This document shows positions 8,173 to 17,470 of a DNA stretch of 64,000 nucleotides, piece by piece. The notes below the pieces were generated by a model. It was not told where the DNA came from, did no database searches, and worked only from the letters and a program-made list of their open reading frames with translations. Origin of the DNA: Lentzea californiensis (lineage in GTDB: Bacteria; Actinomycetota; Actinomycetes; Mycobacteriales; Pseudonocardiaceae); assembly GCF_024648825.1 (NCBI RefSeq), contig NZ_JANBBE010000001.1:372001-436000 (forward strand), given 5' to 3'. A program made the translations under genes and the position numbers. The stretch's first letter is position 1, and every line of letters starts with the position of its first letter.

Positions 8173-9485
8173 TTGACGGTCACCTCCGTTCCGCGGACCA
8201 GGGGCCCGAGCAGCAGGCTCGACCAGCCGGGCATGTCCTGCGGATCCACGCCGACGCGCGGTCCGAAGAGTGCCGCGATCAACCTGGCCTCCTCCGGCGA
8301 GTTGGCGAGCCGCAGCACGTCAGCGGACTGCGGCACGGTCACGTTGCCCGCGGTGGCGGGCGGCAGCACCCCGTCGTTCGCGACGCGCGCGGGCGGCGGC
8401 GAGCTCGACCCGTCCTGCACCGGACCCTCCGGCGGGTACTGCGGGAACGGGTTCGGCCGCGGGATCAGGTCGTAGCAGCGGGGTCCGCGCTTGTCCCGGT
8501 ACTCGGGCTCGTCGAGGTTCGGCTTGTACTTGCCGCGGTTCTGCGTGATCTCCAGCGTGATGTGCAGGCCCGGCTCGTCGGTGCCCTCGCCGAACGCCTT
8601 GCTGATGACCGGCTCGAACTCCGTGAGCCCCTTGAGCAGGCACGGGTACTCGGGCGCGTACTCGGCGAGCAGCTCCAGCGTCGGGCGGCTGGTGTCGGCG
8701 AGCGAGATGATGTTGTTCTTGTTGACCGTGACGAAGCTGGTGACGTCCTGCGACGTCGTGGTCAGCGAGCCGTAGAGCGCGAGCAGGTTCTCGCGCTGGT
8801 CGACGACGGTCTTGGTCGTCGTGGTCATGTCGTTGAGCGCCTGCAACAGGTCCGGCGCGGCGTCGGAGTAGACGTTCGCGACGTCCGCGAGCTTGGAGAT
8901 GTTCTCCTTCAGCGCGGGCAGCTGCGGGTTGAGCTCACCGAGATAGGAGTCCAGCGACACCAGGGTCTCGCCGAGCGGCTTGCCCCGTCCGTCGAGCGCC
9001 TGCGACAACGCGGTGAGCGTCGTGGCGAGCTTCTCCGGCTGGATCGCCTGCAGCACCGGCATCAGGTTGTCGAGCACGCGTTCGAGCTCGATCGCGCTGC
9101 TCGTCCGGTCCTGCTCGATGACCGCGCCCTGGGTGATGGCCGCACTCTTCTGCTGCGGCAGCACCAGGTTCACGTACCGCTCGCCGAACAACGTCTTGGG
9201 CAGCAGCCGCGCGCTGACGTTGGCCGGGATCTGCTCGACCTTGTCCGGCTCGAGCGCGAGCTCCAGCTCGGCGCCGTCCCCGCTGGTGCGGATGGCCTTC
9301 ACCGACCCGACGATCAGCCCGCGCACCTTGACGTCGCTCGCGGTCATCAGCTGGTTGCCGATGTGGTCGGTCTTGAGCGTGACCTTCACGTAGTCGCTGA
9401 AGGCGTCCTTGTAGAGCGCCACCGTGAGCGACAGGAACATGGCGATCGCGAGAAGAAAGGCGATGCCCAGCACGCGTTTCTTCAT
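8169..9485 (-). CDS. mceA: MCE family protein, MceA position
   Basis: A 438-residue Mce subunit, first of the six MCE proteins. The membrane anchor is at residues 5-25 and the MCE domain at about 33-110 (SDVKVRGLIVGSVKAI). Long helices follow, then a Pro-rich C-terminal region. The ATG at 9485 overlaps the stop of the second permease gene by 4 bases. It is longer than most of the other MCE proteins here because of the C-terminal extension of about 130 residues. Confidence 0.9.
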   Translation of the reverse strand: MKKRVLGIAFLLAIAMFLSLTVALYKDAFSDYVKVTLKTDHIGNQLMTASDVKVRGLIVGSVKAIRTSGDGAELELALEPDKVEQIPANVSARLLPKTLFGERYVNLVLPQQKSAAITQGAVIEQDRTSSAIELERVLDNLMPVLQAIQPEKLATTLTALSQALDGRGKPLGETLVSLDSYLGELNPQLPALKENISKLADVANVYSDAAPDLLQALNDMTTTTKTVVDQRENLLALYGSLTTTSQDVTSFVTVNKNNIISLADTSRPTLELLAEYAPEYPCLLKGLTEFEPVISKAFGEGTDEPGLHITLEITQNRGKYKPNLDEPEYRDKRGPRCYDLIPRPNPFPQYPPEGPVQDGSSSPPPARVANDGVLPPATAGNVTVPQSADVLRLANSPEEARLIAALFGPRVGVDPQDMPGWSSLLLGPLVRGTEVTVK

Positions 9486-10291
9486 CCGGCGATCCTCACC
9501 GTCGTCGTCGCGCCCCAGATCGCGAGGCTCAGGAAGAAGTCGAGCAGCGCCGTCGTGACGATCGCGGTCCGCACCGCACGTCCGACCGCGACCCCGACGC
9601 CGGCAGGTCCGCCGGACGCGCGGTAGCCGTAGTAGCAGTGGGTCATGATGATCACGACCGCGAAGACCAGCACCTTGCCGAACGACCAGAGCACGTCGAT
9701 CGGCGGTAGGAACAGGTTGAAGTAGTGGTCATATGTGCCCGCCGACTGCCCGTAGAACTCCACGGTGATCGTTCTGGCCGCCAGGTAACTCGTCAGCAGG
9801 CCGATCACGTACAGCGGGATGATCGCGACGAACCCGGCGATGATCCGCGTGGTGACCAGGAACGGCAGGCTGGGGATGCCCATGACCTCCAGCGCGTCGA
9901 TCTCCTCGGAGATCCGCATGGCACCCAGCTGCGCCGTGAACCCGGACCCGACCGTCGCCGACAACGCCAGCCCGGCCACGAGCGGCGCGATCTCACGGGT
10001 GTTGAAGTAGGCCGACACGAACCCGGCGAAGGCCGACGTGCCGATCTGGTTCAACGCCGTGAAGCCCTGAAGGCCGACCACGGTCCCGGTGAACACGCTC
10101 AGCCCGACCATGACGCCGATCGTGCCGCCGATGACCGCGAGCGCCCCCGACCCGAAGCTGACCTCGGCCAGCAGCCGCATCGTCTCCTTGGAGTACCGCT
10201 TGAGCGCGCGGGGCGTCCAGGCCAGCGCCTTGATGTAGAACGACAGCTGGTCGCCGAAACCGTCCAGGGTGGACAGCACCTTGTTCGCCAT
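9482..10291 (-). CDS. YrbE/MlaE-family permease B of the Mce importer
   Basis: A 269-residue multi-pass membrane protein of the MlaE (YrbE) family, the permease component that pairs with the MceG ATPase. The conserved cytoplasmic loop reads AQLGAMRISEEIDALEVMGI, the EQ-loop-like region that contacts the ATPase. About five hydrophobic helices are visible. The start overlaps the upstream permease stop by one base (TGATG). Two non-identical permeases form the heterodimeric channel. Confidence 0.93.
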   Translation of the reverse strand: MANKVLSTLDGFGDQLSFYIKALAWTPRALKRYSKETMRLLAEVSFGSGALAVIGGTIGVMVGLSVFTGTVVGLQGFTALNQIGTSAFAGFVSAYFNTREIAPLVAGLALSATVGSGFTAQLGAMRISEEIDALEVMGIPSLPFLVTTRIIAGFVAIIPLYVIGLLTSYLAARTITVEFYGQSAGTYDHYFNLFLPPIDVLWSFGKVLVFAVVIIMTHCYYGYRASGGPAGVGVAVGRAVRTAIVTTALLDFFLSLAIWGATTTVRIAG

Positions 10292-11076
10292 CAGCTCCCC
10301 TTCGCGGGCACGACCTGCAGGTAGATCGTGGTGAGGACGAAGTTGACGAAGAACAGCAGCAGGAACGTGATGACCACGGCCTGGTTCACCGCGTCACCCA
10401 CGCCCTTGGGCCCACCGGCCGGGTTGAGGCCGCGGTAGGCGGCGACGATGCCCGCGATGAACCCGAAGATCAGCGCCTTCAACTCGCTGATCCACAGGTC
10501 GGGCAGCTGCGCCAGCGCGGAGAAGCTCGCGAGGTAGGCGCCGGGCGTGCCGTCCTGCATGATCACGTTGAAGAAGTAGCCGCCCATCACGCCGACGACG
10601 CTCACCATGCCGTTGAGCAGCACGGACACGAGCATCGCCGCCAGCACCCGAGGCACCACGAGCCGATGGATCGGCGACACACCGAGCACTTCCATGGCGT
10701 CGATCTCCTCGCGGATCTTCCGCGACCCGAGATCCGCACAGATGGCCGAGCCACCGGCTCCGGCGATCAGCAGCGCCGTCACGATCGGACTGGCCTGCTG
10801 GATGATCGCGAGCACGCTGGCCGCACCCGTGAACGACTGCGCGCCGATCTGACGGGTCAGCGACCCGAGCTGCAACGCGATGACCGCGCCGAACGGGATG
10901 GACACCAGCGCCGTGGGCAGCACCGTCACGCTGACGATGAACCAGCTCTGCTGGATGAACTCCCGCAGCTGGAACGGCCGCCGGAACGTGGTCCGCACGA
11001 CGTCGATCCCGAGCTGGCACAGCTTCCCGGTCTCCCGCAGCGCGCCGGCACCGGGGAAGGAGGCCTGAGTGGTCAC
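10291..11076 (-). CDS. YrbE/MlaE-family permease A of the Mce importer
   Basis: A 261-residue MlaE-family permease, partner of the next gene. The ATPase-contact loop is present (SRKIREEIDAMEVLGVSP), as are several membrane helices. The frame is open 24 bases further upstream, but GTG at 11076 makes a GTGA overlap with mceG like the rest of the operon, so I chose it. In mycobacteria YrbE A and B form the inner-membrane channel for lipid or cholesterol import. Confidence 0.92.
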   Translation of the reverse strand: MTTQASFPGAGALRETGKLCQLGIDVVRTTFRRPFQLREFIQQSWFIVSVTVLPTALVSIPFGAVIALQLGSLTRQIGAQSFTGAASVLAIIQQASPIVTALLIAGAGGSAICADLGSRKIREEIDAMEVLGVSPIHRLVVPRVLAAMLVSVLLNGMVSVVGVMGGYFFNVIMQDGTPGAYLASFSALAQLPDLWISELKALIFGFIAGIVAAYRGLNPAGGPKGVGDAVNQAVVITFLLLFFVNFVLTTIYLQVVPAKGS

Positions 11077-12140
11077 AGAACACCACCCTGCCGAGGCCAC
11101 GGGCTGGGCAAAGGCGCCACCGCGGGAGCACCGGCATGCACGCCGTACCGCAACTGCTCCTCAGCGGTGAGACTCTCGATGATTCCTTGCTGAGCCTGGT
11201 GCGGCAGCTGGTGGATGATCGTCATGACCCGGTCCTTGCGCCGCCGCACGGCGTCCCGGAACGGCAACCCCGGCGTCGGCTCGATCTGCGGGATGATCCC
11301 CCGGACGTCCTCGGACGTGGACCCATCCGAATGCCCGGCGTCCGCATGAGCCTGCTCGGCCGCCATCGTGGCCGTGTCCTTCTCCTCGGACATGCCGATG
11401 GGCCCGAGCCGCCGCCCGTTGAGGAACTGCTCGACAACAGGCTCGTCACTGGTCAGCAGCACCTCGCGCGGCCCGAACATGACGAGCTCGCGCCGGAACA
11501 ACATCCCCAGGTTGTCCGGCACGGTACGAGCAATGTTGATGTTGTGCGTGACGATCAGGATCGTCGCGTCGATCTGGGCGTTGAGATCGATCAACAACTG
11601 ACTCAGGTACGCGGTGCGCACCGGGTCCAGCCCGGAGTCGGGTTCGTCGCACAGAATGATCTCGGGGTCGAGCACCAGCGCACGGGCAAGACCAGCCCGC
11701 TTGCGCATACCGCCGGAGATCTCACCGGGCAACTTCTTCTCAGCCCCGACGAGACCGACCATCTCCATCTTCTCGAGGACGATCCGCCGAACCTCGGCCT
11801 CGGTCTTCCGAGTGTGCTCCCGCAACGGAAAGGCGATGTTGTCGTACAGGTTCATGGACCCGAACAACGCACCGTCCTGGAACAGCACGCCGAACATCTT
11901 CCGAATCTCGTACAACCGGTGCTCAGAACACCGAACAAGATCCGTTCCGTTGATGACGATCTTGCCCTGCTCAGGCTTGAGCAACCCCACCAGCGACTTC
12001 AGGAACACGCTCTTGCCGGTACCGGACGGCCCGAGCATCACGCTGACCTCACCCGGCGGCAACGTGAGCGTGACGTCCTGCCAGATGGTCTGCTTGCCGA
12101 AGGACTTGGTCAAACCCTCGACGACCACCTCGACGCCCAT
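11073..12140 (-). CDS. mceG: Mce transporter ATPase MceG/Mkl
   Basis: A 355-residue ABC ATPase that powers the Mce importer. Walker A is GPSGTGKS (37-44), Q-loop FQDG (87-90), signature ISGGM (141-145), Walker B IILCDEP (161-167) and the switch His199. Residues from about 265 onward form a C-terminal extension, as in mycobacterial MceG. ATG at 12140 was chosen because GGAGGTG sits just upstream; the open frame extends further without a ribosome binding site. In mycobacteria the single mceG is usually unlinked to the mce operons, whereas here it leads the operon. Confidence 0.93.
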   Translation of the reverse strand: MGVEVVVEGLTKSFGKQTIWQDVTLTLPPGEVSVMLGPSGTGKSVFLKSLVGLLKPEQGKIVINGTDLVRCSEHRLYEIRKMFGVLFQDGALFGSMNLYDNIAFPLREHTRKTEAEVRRIVLEKMEMVGLVGAEKKLPGEISGGMRKRAGLARALVLDPEIILCDEPDSGLDPVRTAYLSQLLIDLNAQIDATILIVTHNINIARTVPDNLGMLFRRELVMFGPREVLLTSDEPVVEQFLNGRRLGPIGMSEEKDTATMAAEQAHADAGHSDGSTSEDVRGIIPQIEPTPGLPFRDAVRRRKDRVMTIIHQLPHQAQQGIIESLTAEEQLRYGVHAGAPAVAPLPSPWPRQGGVL

Positions 12141-12637
12141 CCGCACCTCCGCACACGCCCAGGACACCGCAGCGATCGGCGTCACACCTGGGCAACGAGT
12201 TCGTTCGCGGCAGGTTACTCACCAGTTGGCCTAACGGCGGTTGCGTTCAGATAACAGCACGCAGGGTGACCTCGCAAAACGGTCACGACCGCCTAGACCA
12301 CTGCCTGCCAACCGGCACTTTCGAGACCGATGTGACTCCAAACACACAGCACAGCCAGCCCACACGCGAAGCCGAAGGCGAGCTGTCCTTACCGCGCGGT
12401 CAGGGCGGTGGGGTCCCGTCACAACGCACCCGGCAGCCGCCCAACGCAACAGGCGTGTCATCAACCCGCCCACGGCGCCACCCCCCGATCAGATTGCCGG
12501 GGGTCTGGGGGCAGCGCCCCAGGAAAACGCACGCAACCGCAAGGCCGCCCGCAAGGCGACCACGCTGACGCAGGCGTCCCCCCGATCCGGGAACCCCTAC
12601 ATCTCAACGTACTCACAGGGTCCGACAAGATCAGAAA
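12141..12637. other. Intergenic region between the rplL terminator and mceG
   Basis: No gene is supported. The region must hold the promoter of the mce operon, but I see no near-consensus -35/-10 pair. An 18-base perfect palindrome at 12505-12522 (CTGGGG, 6-base centre, CCCCAG) has no T-run. Short open frames on both strands lack ribosome binding sites. Confidence 0.45.
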
Positions 12638-12682
12638 CAACAAAAACGGGCGCACACCCCCAAGGGGGATGCACGCCCGTTC
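12638..12682 (-). terminator. Rho-independent terminator of rplJ-rplL
   Basis: On the minus strand an ACGGGCG...CGCCCGT stem closed by CCCCC/GGGGG around a TT loop (12646-12680) is followed by TTTTTGTTGTTT. It lies about 45 bases after the rplL stop codon. A smaller GC hairpin at 12706-12719 precedes it. Confidence 0.8.
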
Positions 12683-12724
12683 AAGCACTACAAGGCAAAA
12701 CGCCAGCCCCCGAGGGGGCAAGGA

Positions 12725-13108
12725 TCACTTGACGGTGATCTTGGCGCCCGCAGCCTCGAGCTTCTCCTTGGCCGCCTCGGCGACGTCCTTGGCAACGCCC
12801 TCGAGGATCGCCTTCGGAGCCGACTCGACGAGCTCCTTGGCCTCCTTCAGGCCCAGACCAGAGACGACCTCGCGGACGACCTTGATGACCTGGATCTTCT
12901 TCTCGCCGGCGGACTCGAGGACGACGTTGAAGTCCGTCTGCTCCTCGGCCTCTTCGGCGGCGGCCGCGGGGCCCGCAGCGGCAACGGCGACGGGCGCCGC
13001 GGCGGTGACCTCGAAGGTCGTCTCGAACTGCTTCACGAACTCGGACAGCTCCAGGAGGGTCATCTCCTTGAAAGCGTCGAGCAGCTCGTCGGTGCTGAGC
13101 TTCGCCAT
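12725..13108 (-). CDS. rplL: 50S ribosomal protein L7/L12
   Basis: A 127-residue stalk protein that recruits translation factors. It has an N-terminal dimerisation helix region ([24 protein letters not shown] and onward), an Ala/Glu hinge around residues 35-58, and the globular C-terminal domain ([29 protein letters not shown]) ending in AGAKITVK. It is co-transcribed with rplJ 55 bases upstream and ends before a good terminator. L10 binds the N-terminal dimers. Confidence 0.98.
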   Translation of the reverse strand: MAKLSTDELLDAFKEMTLLELSEFVKQFETTFEVTAAAPVAVAAAGPAAAAEEAEEQTDFNVVLESAGEKKIQVIKVVREVVSGLGLKEAKELVESAPKAILEGVAKDVAEAAKEKLEAAGAKITVK

Positions 13109-13163
13109 GATCGGCGTTCCTTTCTATGTCCCGCGCGAAAGCGTCGGGTGTGTCTTTGGGTGA

Positions 13164-13718
13164 TCAGCTTTCGGCGGGAGCGTCGGCTTCGGCGGCGGGA
13201 GCCGCGGCAGCCTTCTTCTCCTGCAGGGCAGCAGCCAGGCGAGCGACCTGGGAAGCCGGGGCGTTGAACAGACCCGCGGCCTTGGCCAGGTTGCCCTTCA
13301 TCGCGCCCGCGAGCTTCGCGAGCAGCACCTCACGGCTTTCGAGGTCCGCGATAGCGGCAACCTCTTCAACCGAGAGCGGGCGGCCATCCATGTAGCCGCC
13401 CTTGATGATCAGGGCCTTGTTGTCCTTCGCGAAGTCGCGGATCGCCTTGGCGGCGTCGACGGGCTCGCCCTCGACGAATGCGATGGCGGTCGGACCGGAC
13501 AGAAGAGCCTCGAGGCCCTCCACGCCGGCGTCCGCAGCGGCCAGCTTGACCAGCGTGTTCTTCGCGACGGTGTACTTGGTGCCCGCGCCGAGAGCGCGAC
13601 GCAGCGTCGTGAGCTGCGCCATGGAGAGGCCACGGTACTCAGTGACAACCGCTGCCGAGCTGGTGCGGAACGAATCCGCGAGCTCAGCGACCGCCGTAAC
13701 CTTCGTGGGCTTCGCCAT
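13164..13718 (-). CDS. rplJ: 50S ribosomal protein L10
   Basis: A 184-residue base of the ribosomal stalk. The protein begins [17 protein letters not shown] and has the core [16 protein letters not shown] and [10 protein letters not shown] segments; the C-terminus is Ala/Glu-rich and binds L7/L12. GAGGAGG lies 5 bases before the ATG. The same frame is open for 1.4 kb upstream, which reflects high GC and not a longer protein. It is preceded by a leader of the L10 autoregulation type. Confidence 0.98.
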   Translation of the reverse strand: MAKPTKVTAVAELADSFRTSSAAVVTEYRGLSMAQLTTLRRALGAGTKYTVAKNTLVKLAAADAGVEGLEALLSGPTAIAFVEGEPVDAAKAIRDFAKDNKALIIKGGYMDGRPLSVEEVAAIADLESREVLLAKLAGAMKGNLAKAAGLFNAPASQVARLAAALQEKKAAAAPAAEADAPAES

Positions 13719-13739
13719 GATCGCCTCCTCTCTGGGCTG

Positions 13740-13910
13740 GGTTAGACCGCCGGCCTGGAGAAGGTCCCGAAACAACAGAAACGCCCTCGCGCACAAGCAG
13801 CACGGGGCGTCACGTAGAACTGAGCCTCGTCCTCCCTGCGCGGGCCGCCCGTGTTGCAACGGGGCCTTCGTTCTCCTCGCGGAGACAACCTGCGGTCTTC
13901 GGTAGAACCA
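13740..13910 (-). promoter_or_regulatory. L10-type ribosomal protein leader
   Basis: The transcribed leader of rplJ carries the sequence CGAAGACCGCAGGTTG near its 5' end and GGCGGCCCGCGCAGGGAGGAC further on, which resemble actinobacterial L10 leaders. In that family the L10-L12 complex binds the leader and represses its own operon. The match was made by eye. Confidence 0.65.
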
Positions 13911-13916
13911 TCCAAA

Positions 13917-13946
13917 ACAGTACTCGACTGTGTACTGCCGCTCCAA
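13917..13946 (-). promoter_or_regulatory. Candidate rplJ promoter
   Basis: TTGGAG at 13946-13941 and TACTGT at 13922-13917 are 18 bases apart, placing the start near 13910 at the 5' end of the L10-type leader. The divergent gene begins at 13965, so promoters of both may overlap. Confidence 0.45.
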
Positions 13947-13964
13947 ATCGGCATGATGTGACGT

Positions 13965-14705
13965 GTGACCGACGAGCCCGGCAAGGACCTCGCGCCCCGC
14001 CAGCCGCCAGCCCCGCAACCGCCAGCTCCGCAACAGCCTGCCCCGCAGCCGCCCGCCCCGCCGGTGGACCCGGAGCAGCTGCGGCAGTTCCAGGAGTTCC
14101 AGCGCTTCCAGGAGTTCCAGCGCTACCAGGAGGCGACGGGCCAGGCGCCGCAGGCTCCGCAGCAACCCGGCGGCAAGCGCTGGTGGCTCCTCGTGCTCGG
14201 CAGTGGCATCTTCTGGCGCGCGCTGTTCTTCCTGCTCGTCGTCTTCTCGGCGGTATGGGCCTACAACCACTTCTTCGGCGTGGACGACCCCGGCGACATC
14301 GCGCAGGACAGCGGCGGCGTGACCGGCGCGGCACAGGGTCTGTCCGCACCGGCCGGGCTGCAGGGCACCGTCGGCATGTTCTACAAGCACGTGTCGTTCG
14401 CCGACACGACCCGCGCCTGCACGCTCATCCTGCGCGACGACACCCGTCAGAAGTTCGCGAACGCCTACGGCGCAAGCGATTGCGCTGGTGCGGTCACCGA
14501 CCTGAAGGCCAAGGTCACGAGCGTCGACAGGTACCAGCAGGTGATGTTCCCGCCGGACATGCTCAAGACCCCTACGACCGCCAAGGTCACCATCGACTCC
14601 TGCGCGCTGACCGTCGAGGGCGGCCCGCGCCTGGGCACGTTCGTCGTGGAGAAGGTCGGCGCGGGCTGGGTCATCACCGACTGGTCGCCCAGCACCTGTG
14701 GTTGA
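13965..14705 (+). CDS. Pro/Gln-rich single-pass membrane protein
   Basis: 246 residues, GTG start. Residues 5-65 are cytoplasmic low complexity: a PPAPQ-type Pro/Gln run, then [15 protein letters not shown] repeats. A Trp-flanked membrane helix lies at about 77-98. The remaining extracytoplasmic part (about 115-246) contains three or four Cys and ends [13 protein letters not shown], a layout like NTF2-type domains of actinobacterial membrane proteins. I do not recognise a specific function. It is divergent from rplJ and 9 bases upstream of a methyltransferase gene. Confidence 0.8.
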   Translation: MTDEPGKDLAPRQPPAPQPPAPQQPAPQPPAPPVDPEQLRQFQEFQRFQEFQRYQEATGQAPQAPQQPGGKRWWLLVLGSGIFWRALFFLLVVFSAVWAYNHFFGVDDPGDIAQDSGGVTGAAQGLSAPAGLQGTVGMFYKHVSFADTTRACTLILRDDTRQKFANAYGASDCAGAVTDLKAKVTSVDRYQQVMFPPDMLKTPTTAKVTIDSCALTVEGGPRLGTFVVEKVGAGWVITDWSPSTCG

Positions 14706-14714
14706 TTGGGGTGC

Positions 14715-15485
14715 ATGGCAAACGCACTGGGGGTGCCCAGCCCCGACAAGGTCGAGTACATGGCGGACGCCGCAGAACTGGGCCGTGACTACAAGCACCA
14801 GCTCCTCGTCTCCCTCGGCCTGAGGCCCGGCGACACGGTCCTCGACGTCGGCTGCGGCCCCGGCATGGACCTGCCGGTGATGGCCGACGCGGTCACGACG
14901 TCCGGCCGCGTCATCGGCGTCGACGTGGATCCGGCGATGGTGGCGGCGGCGCGGAGCCTCCTCGACTACTACCCGCAGGTGGACGTCCGCCAGGGGGACG
15001 CCCACGCGCTCCCCGTGGACGACGGCACCGCCGACCGCGCTCGCATGGACCGCGCGTTGCAGCACGTCGAGAACCCGTCCGGCGTCCTCGCCGAGCTCCA
15101 CCGGGTGCTGAAGCCCGGCGGCCTGCTGCGCATCGCCGAACCCGACTGGGACGCCCTGATCGTCGACGGCGACCTGGAGATGAACAGGGCGTTCAACCGG
15201 TTCGTCTGCTCGGCCATCGTCCGCAACGCCACGATCGGCCGCCGGCTCGGCCGCCTCGCGCGGGAAGCGGGCTTCGAGGTCGAGGACGTCCGCGCGGCGA
15301 CGACGGTGCTGCGCGACTTCGCCAGGGCGGACTACACGCTCGCCCTCACCCGCAACACGGAACGGGCGATCCGCGCGGGCGCGATCGAACGCGCGGACGG
15401 CGAGCGCTGGCTGGCCGAACTGCGCGCCGGCGGCTTCCAGGCCTCGGTGACGATCTTCCTGCTGTCAGCCCGCAAACCGTTGTGA
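14715..15485 (+). CDS. Class I SAM-dependent methyltransferase
   Basis: 256 residues. The SAM-binding motif VLDVGCGPG is at residues 42-50, followed by the acidic strand-2 motif VIGVDVD and motif VLKPGG. This is the UbiE/Coq5-like Rossmann class; the substrate is not readable. I chose ATG at 14715 over a TTG 9 bases upstream. It is probably in an operon with the membrane protein upstream. Its 3' end overlaps the convergent reductase gene by 21 bases. Confidence 0.85.
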   Translation: MANALGVPSPDKVEYMADAAELGRDYKHQLLVSLGLRPGDTVLDVGCGPGMDLPVMADAVTTSGRVIGVDVDPAMVAAARSLLDYYPQVDVRQGDAHALPVDDGTADRARMDRALQHVENPSGVLAELHRVLKPGGLLRIAEPDWDALIVDGDLEMNRAFNRFVCSAIVRNATIGRRLGRLAREAGFEVEDVRAATTVLRDFARADYTLALTRNTERAIRAGAIERADGERWLAELRAGGFQASVTIFLLSARKPL

Positions 15486-16343
15486 CACAACGCCCAGCGA
15501 CTCGACGGCGCGGGCGAGGCTCTCCTCCCCGCGCCCGGCGTCGACCTGCTGGTCGACGAGCGCCTTGAACGAGTCGAGCGCCGCGAACGGAACGCCCTGC
15601 GCCGTGGTGGCCCGGATGAGCATGCCCAGCCCCGTCTGGTTCATCGCCAGGCTCGACTCCGCGTTGTCGTAGCGCTCGCCGTCGATCTCCGCGGCGAACG
15701 TGGAGAGTGCGGGGTGGAGGTCCGTCAGCCAGGACAACAACATCGGCGTGAGCTCGGTGGTCTTGATCGCGTTGGCCCGCGCCAGTGCCGCCGCGTGCAG
15801 GAAGCCGCCGATGAGGCCGTACATCCCGGCGAGGATCGCCACGTCGTACCCGGACGCGCGGCCGGCGTCGGCACCCAGGAACGTGACCTTTCCCAGCAGC
15901 GCCAACTGCTTCTGCCAACGTTCGTGCACGGTCGAGGAGCCGCTGTAGATGATGGACGACGCGTCGGTGCCGATCGTCTGGGGCACCGCGTACACCGCGC
16001 CGTGCAGGTACTCGGCTCCGTTCGCTGCGGCCCAGTCAGCGAGTTCACGAGCCTCGTCGGGAGTGCCGGAGGTGATGTCGACCAATGCCCGGCCGCGCAC
16101 GTCCGCGCCACTGAGAACCTCTTGTGCCGCTTGGTGGTCGAGCACGGCCACGACCACGAGCCCGCTGGCCGCGACCGCCTCCGCCGCGGTCCCTGCCACG
16201 ACGGCACCGGGCACCTTGAGTTCGGAAGCCTTTGCGGCAGAACGGTTCCAGACCGTGACGGGGTGACCCTCCCGCAGGAACGCCTCCGCCAGCGCGCGGC
16301 CGAGGTTGCCGAGACCCAGCACGGTGATCGCTTCAGATGTCAT
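15465..16343 (-). CDS. Imine-reductase-like NAD(P)-binding oxidoreductase
   Basis: 292 residues. The N-terminal Rossmann fold carries GLGNLG (10-15) and VTVWNRS; the C-terminal helical domain is of the 6-phosphogluconate dehydrogenase superfamily. The segments DITSGTPDEAR, YLHGAVYAVPQTIG and GYDVAILAGMYG match the imine reductase family, with the Asp of the YD motif in the position used for catalysis in many members. GGTGGAGGC precedes the ATG. It is divergent from an AraC/GlxA regulator 84 bases away, its likely controller. A paralogue lies at 27884-28702. Confidence 0.85.
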   Translation of the reverse strand: MTSEAITVLGLGNLGRALAEAFLREGHPVTVWNRSAAKASELKVPGAVVAGTAAEAVAASGLVVVAVLDHQAAQEVLSGADVRGRALVDITSGTPDEARELADWAAANGAEYLHGAVYAVPQTIGTDASSIIYSGSSTVHERWQKQLALLGKVTFLGADAGRASGYDVAILAGMYGLIGGFLHAAALARANAIKTTELTPMLLSWLTDLHPALSTFAAEIDGERYDNAESSLAMNQTGLGMLIRATTAQGVPFAALDSFKALVDQQVDAGRGEESLARAVESLGVVSQRFAG

Positions 16344-16427
16344 GCCTCCACCCTCGCCGCACGTGATCAACTCGACCAGTGACCGGAATGACCCCTTTCG
16401 CCAAATTCCTGCCATAGGCTGGATCGC

Positions 16428-17408
16428 ATGAGCGCTGGATCAGTCGCCCTGGTCGTTCCCAGCGACTTCGGCGTCGCGGACCTCTACGAGCTGGGTATTC
16501 CCGCCGCCGTCTTCGGCACGCCGCAGCCCGACCTCGCCGACCCCTGGTACGAGTTGTGGTTGTGCGGCACCGGAAACCGCAGCCGCGACACCACGCCTGG
16601 CTTCACCCTGAACAGCGCTCACAGGCTGGAAGACATCGTGAACGCGGACACCGTCATCGTGTCGTGGGTGCCGGACGAGGTCTTCGAGGACAACGCGCCT
16701 GTGCCACCCGAGCTGGTCTCCGCGCTGCGCAGGGCGCACGACAACGGCGCACGGATCGTGTCGGCGTGCGTCGGCGCGTACGCACTGGCCGAAGCCGGCC
16801 TGCTCGACGGGAAGAAGGCCACCGCGCACTGGATGCACACCGCGCTGCTGGCCGAGCGCTACCCGGAGGTCCAGGTCGACGCCTCGCAGCTCTACATCGA
16901 CGAGGGCGACGTGCTGACCAGCGCCGGCATGAGCGCCGGACTAGACCTCTGCCTGCACCTGGTCCGCCGCGACCTGGGCGCCCACGTCGCCAACCAGCTC
17001 GCCCGCCGCATGATCGTCCCCGGCCACCGGCCCGGCCACCTGGGCCAGTACGTCGACCTCTCGGTCCCCGCCAGCGACGAACAGGGCCTGACGCCGGTGC
17101 TCGACTGGGCCCGCGCTCGCCTGGACGAACCGCTGACCATCGAGGTCCTGGCACGCCAGGCCGCGATGAGCCCGCGAACCTTCTACCGCAAGCTCCACGC
17201 CACCACCGGCACGACACCGCTGCAATGGCTGCTCAACGAACGCATCACGCGGGCGCAGGCGTTGCTGGAGTCCACCGACCTGTCCGTGGAGAAGATCGCG
17301 GCCCTGAGCGGCATCGGCACGGCGAACAACCTCCGCCACCACTTCCTGAAGCAGGTGGGGAGATCGCCGAGCGACTACCGGCAGACGTTCCCGCGGCACC
17401 AGGCCTGA
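16428..17408 (+). CDS. GlxA-type AraC family transcriptional regulator
   Basis: 326 residues. Residues 1-200 form a DJ-1/PfpI-like domain with a Cys in the nucleophile-elbow position (RIVSACVGAYALAEAGLLDGKKATAHW). The C-terminal third has two helix-turn-helix motifs of the AraC type (LARQAAMSPRTFYRKLHATT and ALSGIGTANNLRHHF). Proteins of this type sense small molecules or stress and activate neighbouring genes. It is divergently placed to the imine-reductase-like gene. Confidence 0.9.
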   Translation: MSAGSVALVVPSDFGVADLYELGIPAAVFGTPQPDLADPWYELWLCGTGNRSRDTTPGFTLNSAHRLEDIVNADTVIVSWVPDEVFEDNAPVPPELVSALRRAHDNGARIVSACVGAYALAEAGLLDGKKATAHWMHTALLAERYPEVQVDASQLYIDEGDVLTSAGMSAGLDLCLHLVRRDLGAHVANQLARRMIVPGHRPGHLGQYVDLSVPASDEQGLTPVLDWARARLDEPLTIEVLARQAAMSPRTFYRKLHATTGTTPLQWLLNERITRAQALLESTDLSVEKIAALSGIGTANNLRHHFLKQVGRSPSDYRQTFPRHQA

Positions 17409-17413
17409 CATGC

Positions 17414-17445
17414 GACAAGGCCCCCGGCGAACCGGGGGCCTTGTC
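17414..17445. terminator. Bidirectional terminator between the AraC gene and rplA
   Basis: GACAAGGCCCCCGG, a 4-base loop and the exact complement form a 14-base perfect stem between two convergent gene ends (17408 and 17471). Confidence 0.75.
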
Positions 17446-17470
17446 AGGAGCTAGCTGCGAACCGCGAGGC

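Noticed and set aside
12505..12522. Palindrome as mce or rplL terminator
   Set aside because: Perfect 6-base arms, but no T-run and too far from either gene end; the real rplL terminator is at 12638-12682.
13164..15101. 645-residue version of rplJ
   Set aside because: The frame upstream of the L10 ATG covers the leader and the divergent membrane-protein gene; L10 starts at 13718 with a strong ribosome binding site.
15465..15485. Antisense overlap of methyltransferase and reductase ends as a regulatory device
   Set aside because: A 21-base convergent overlap is common in compact high-GC genomes; similar small overlaps occur at 29129-29139 and 32263-32266.
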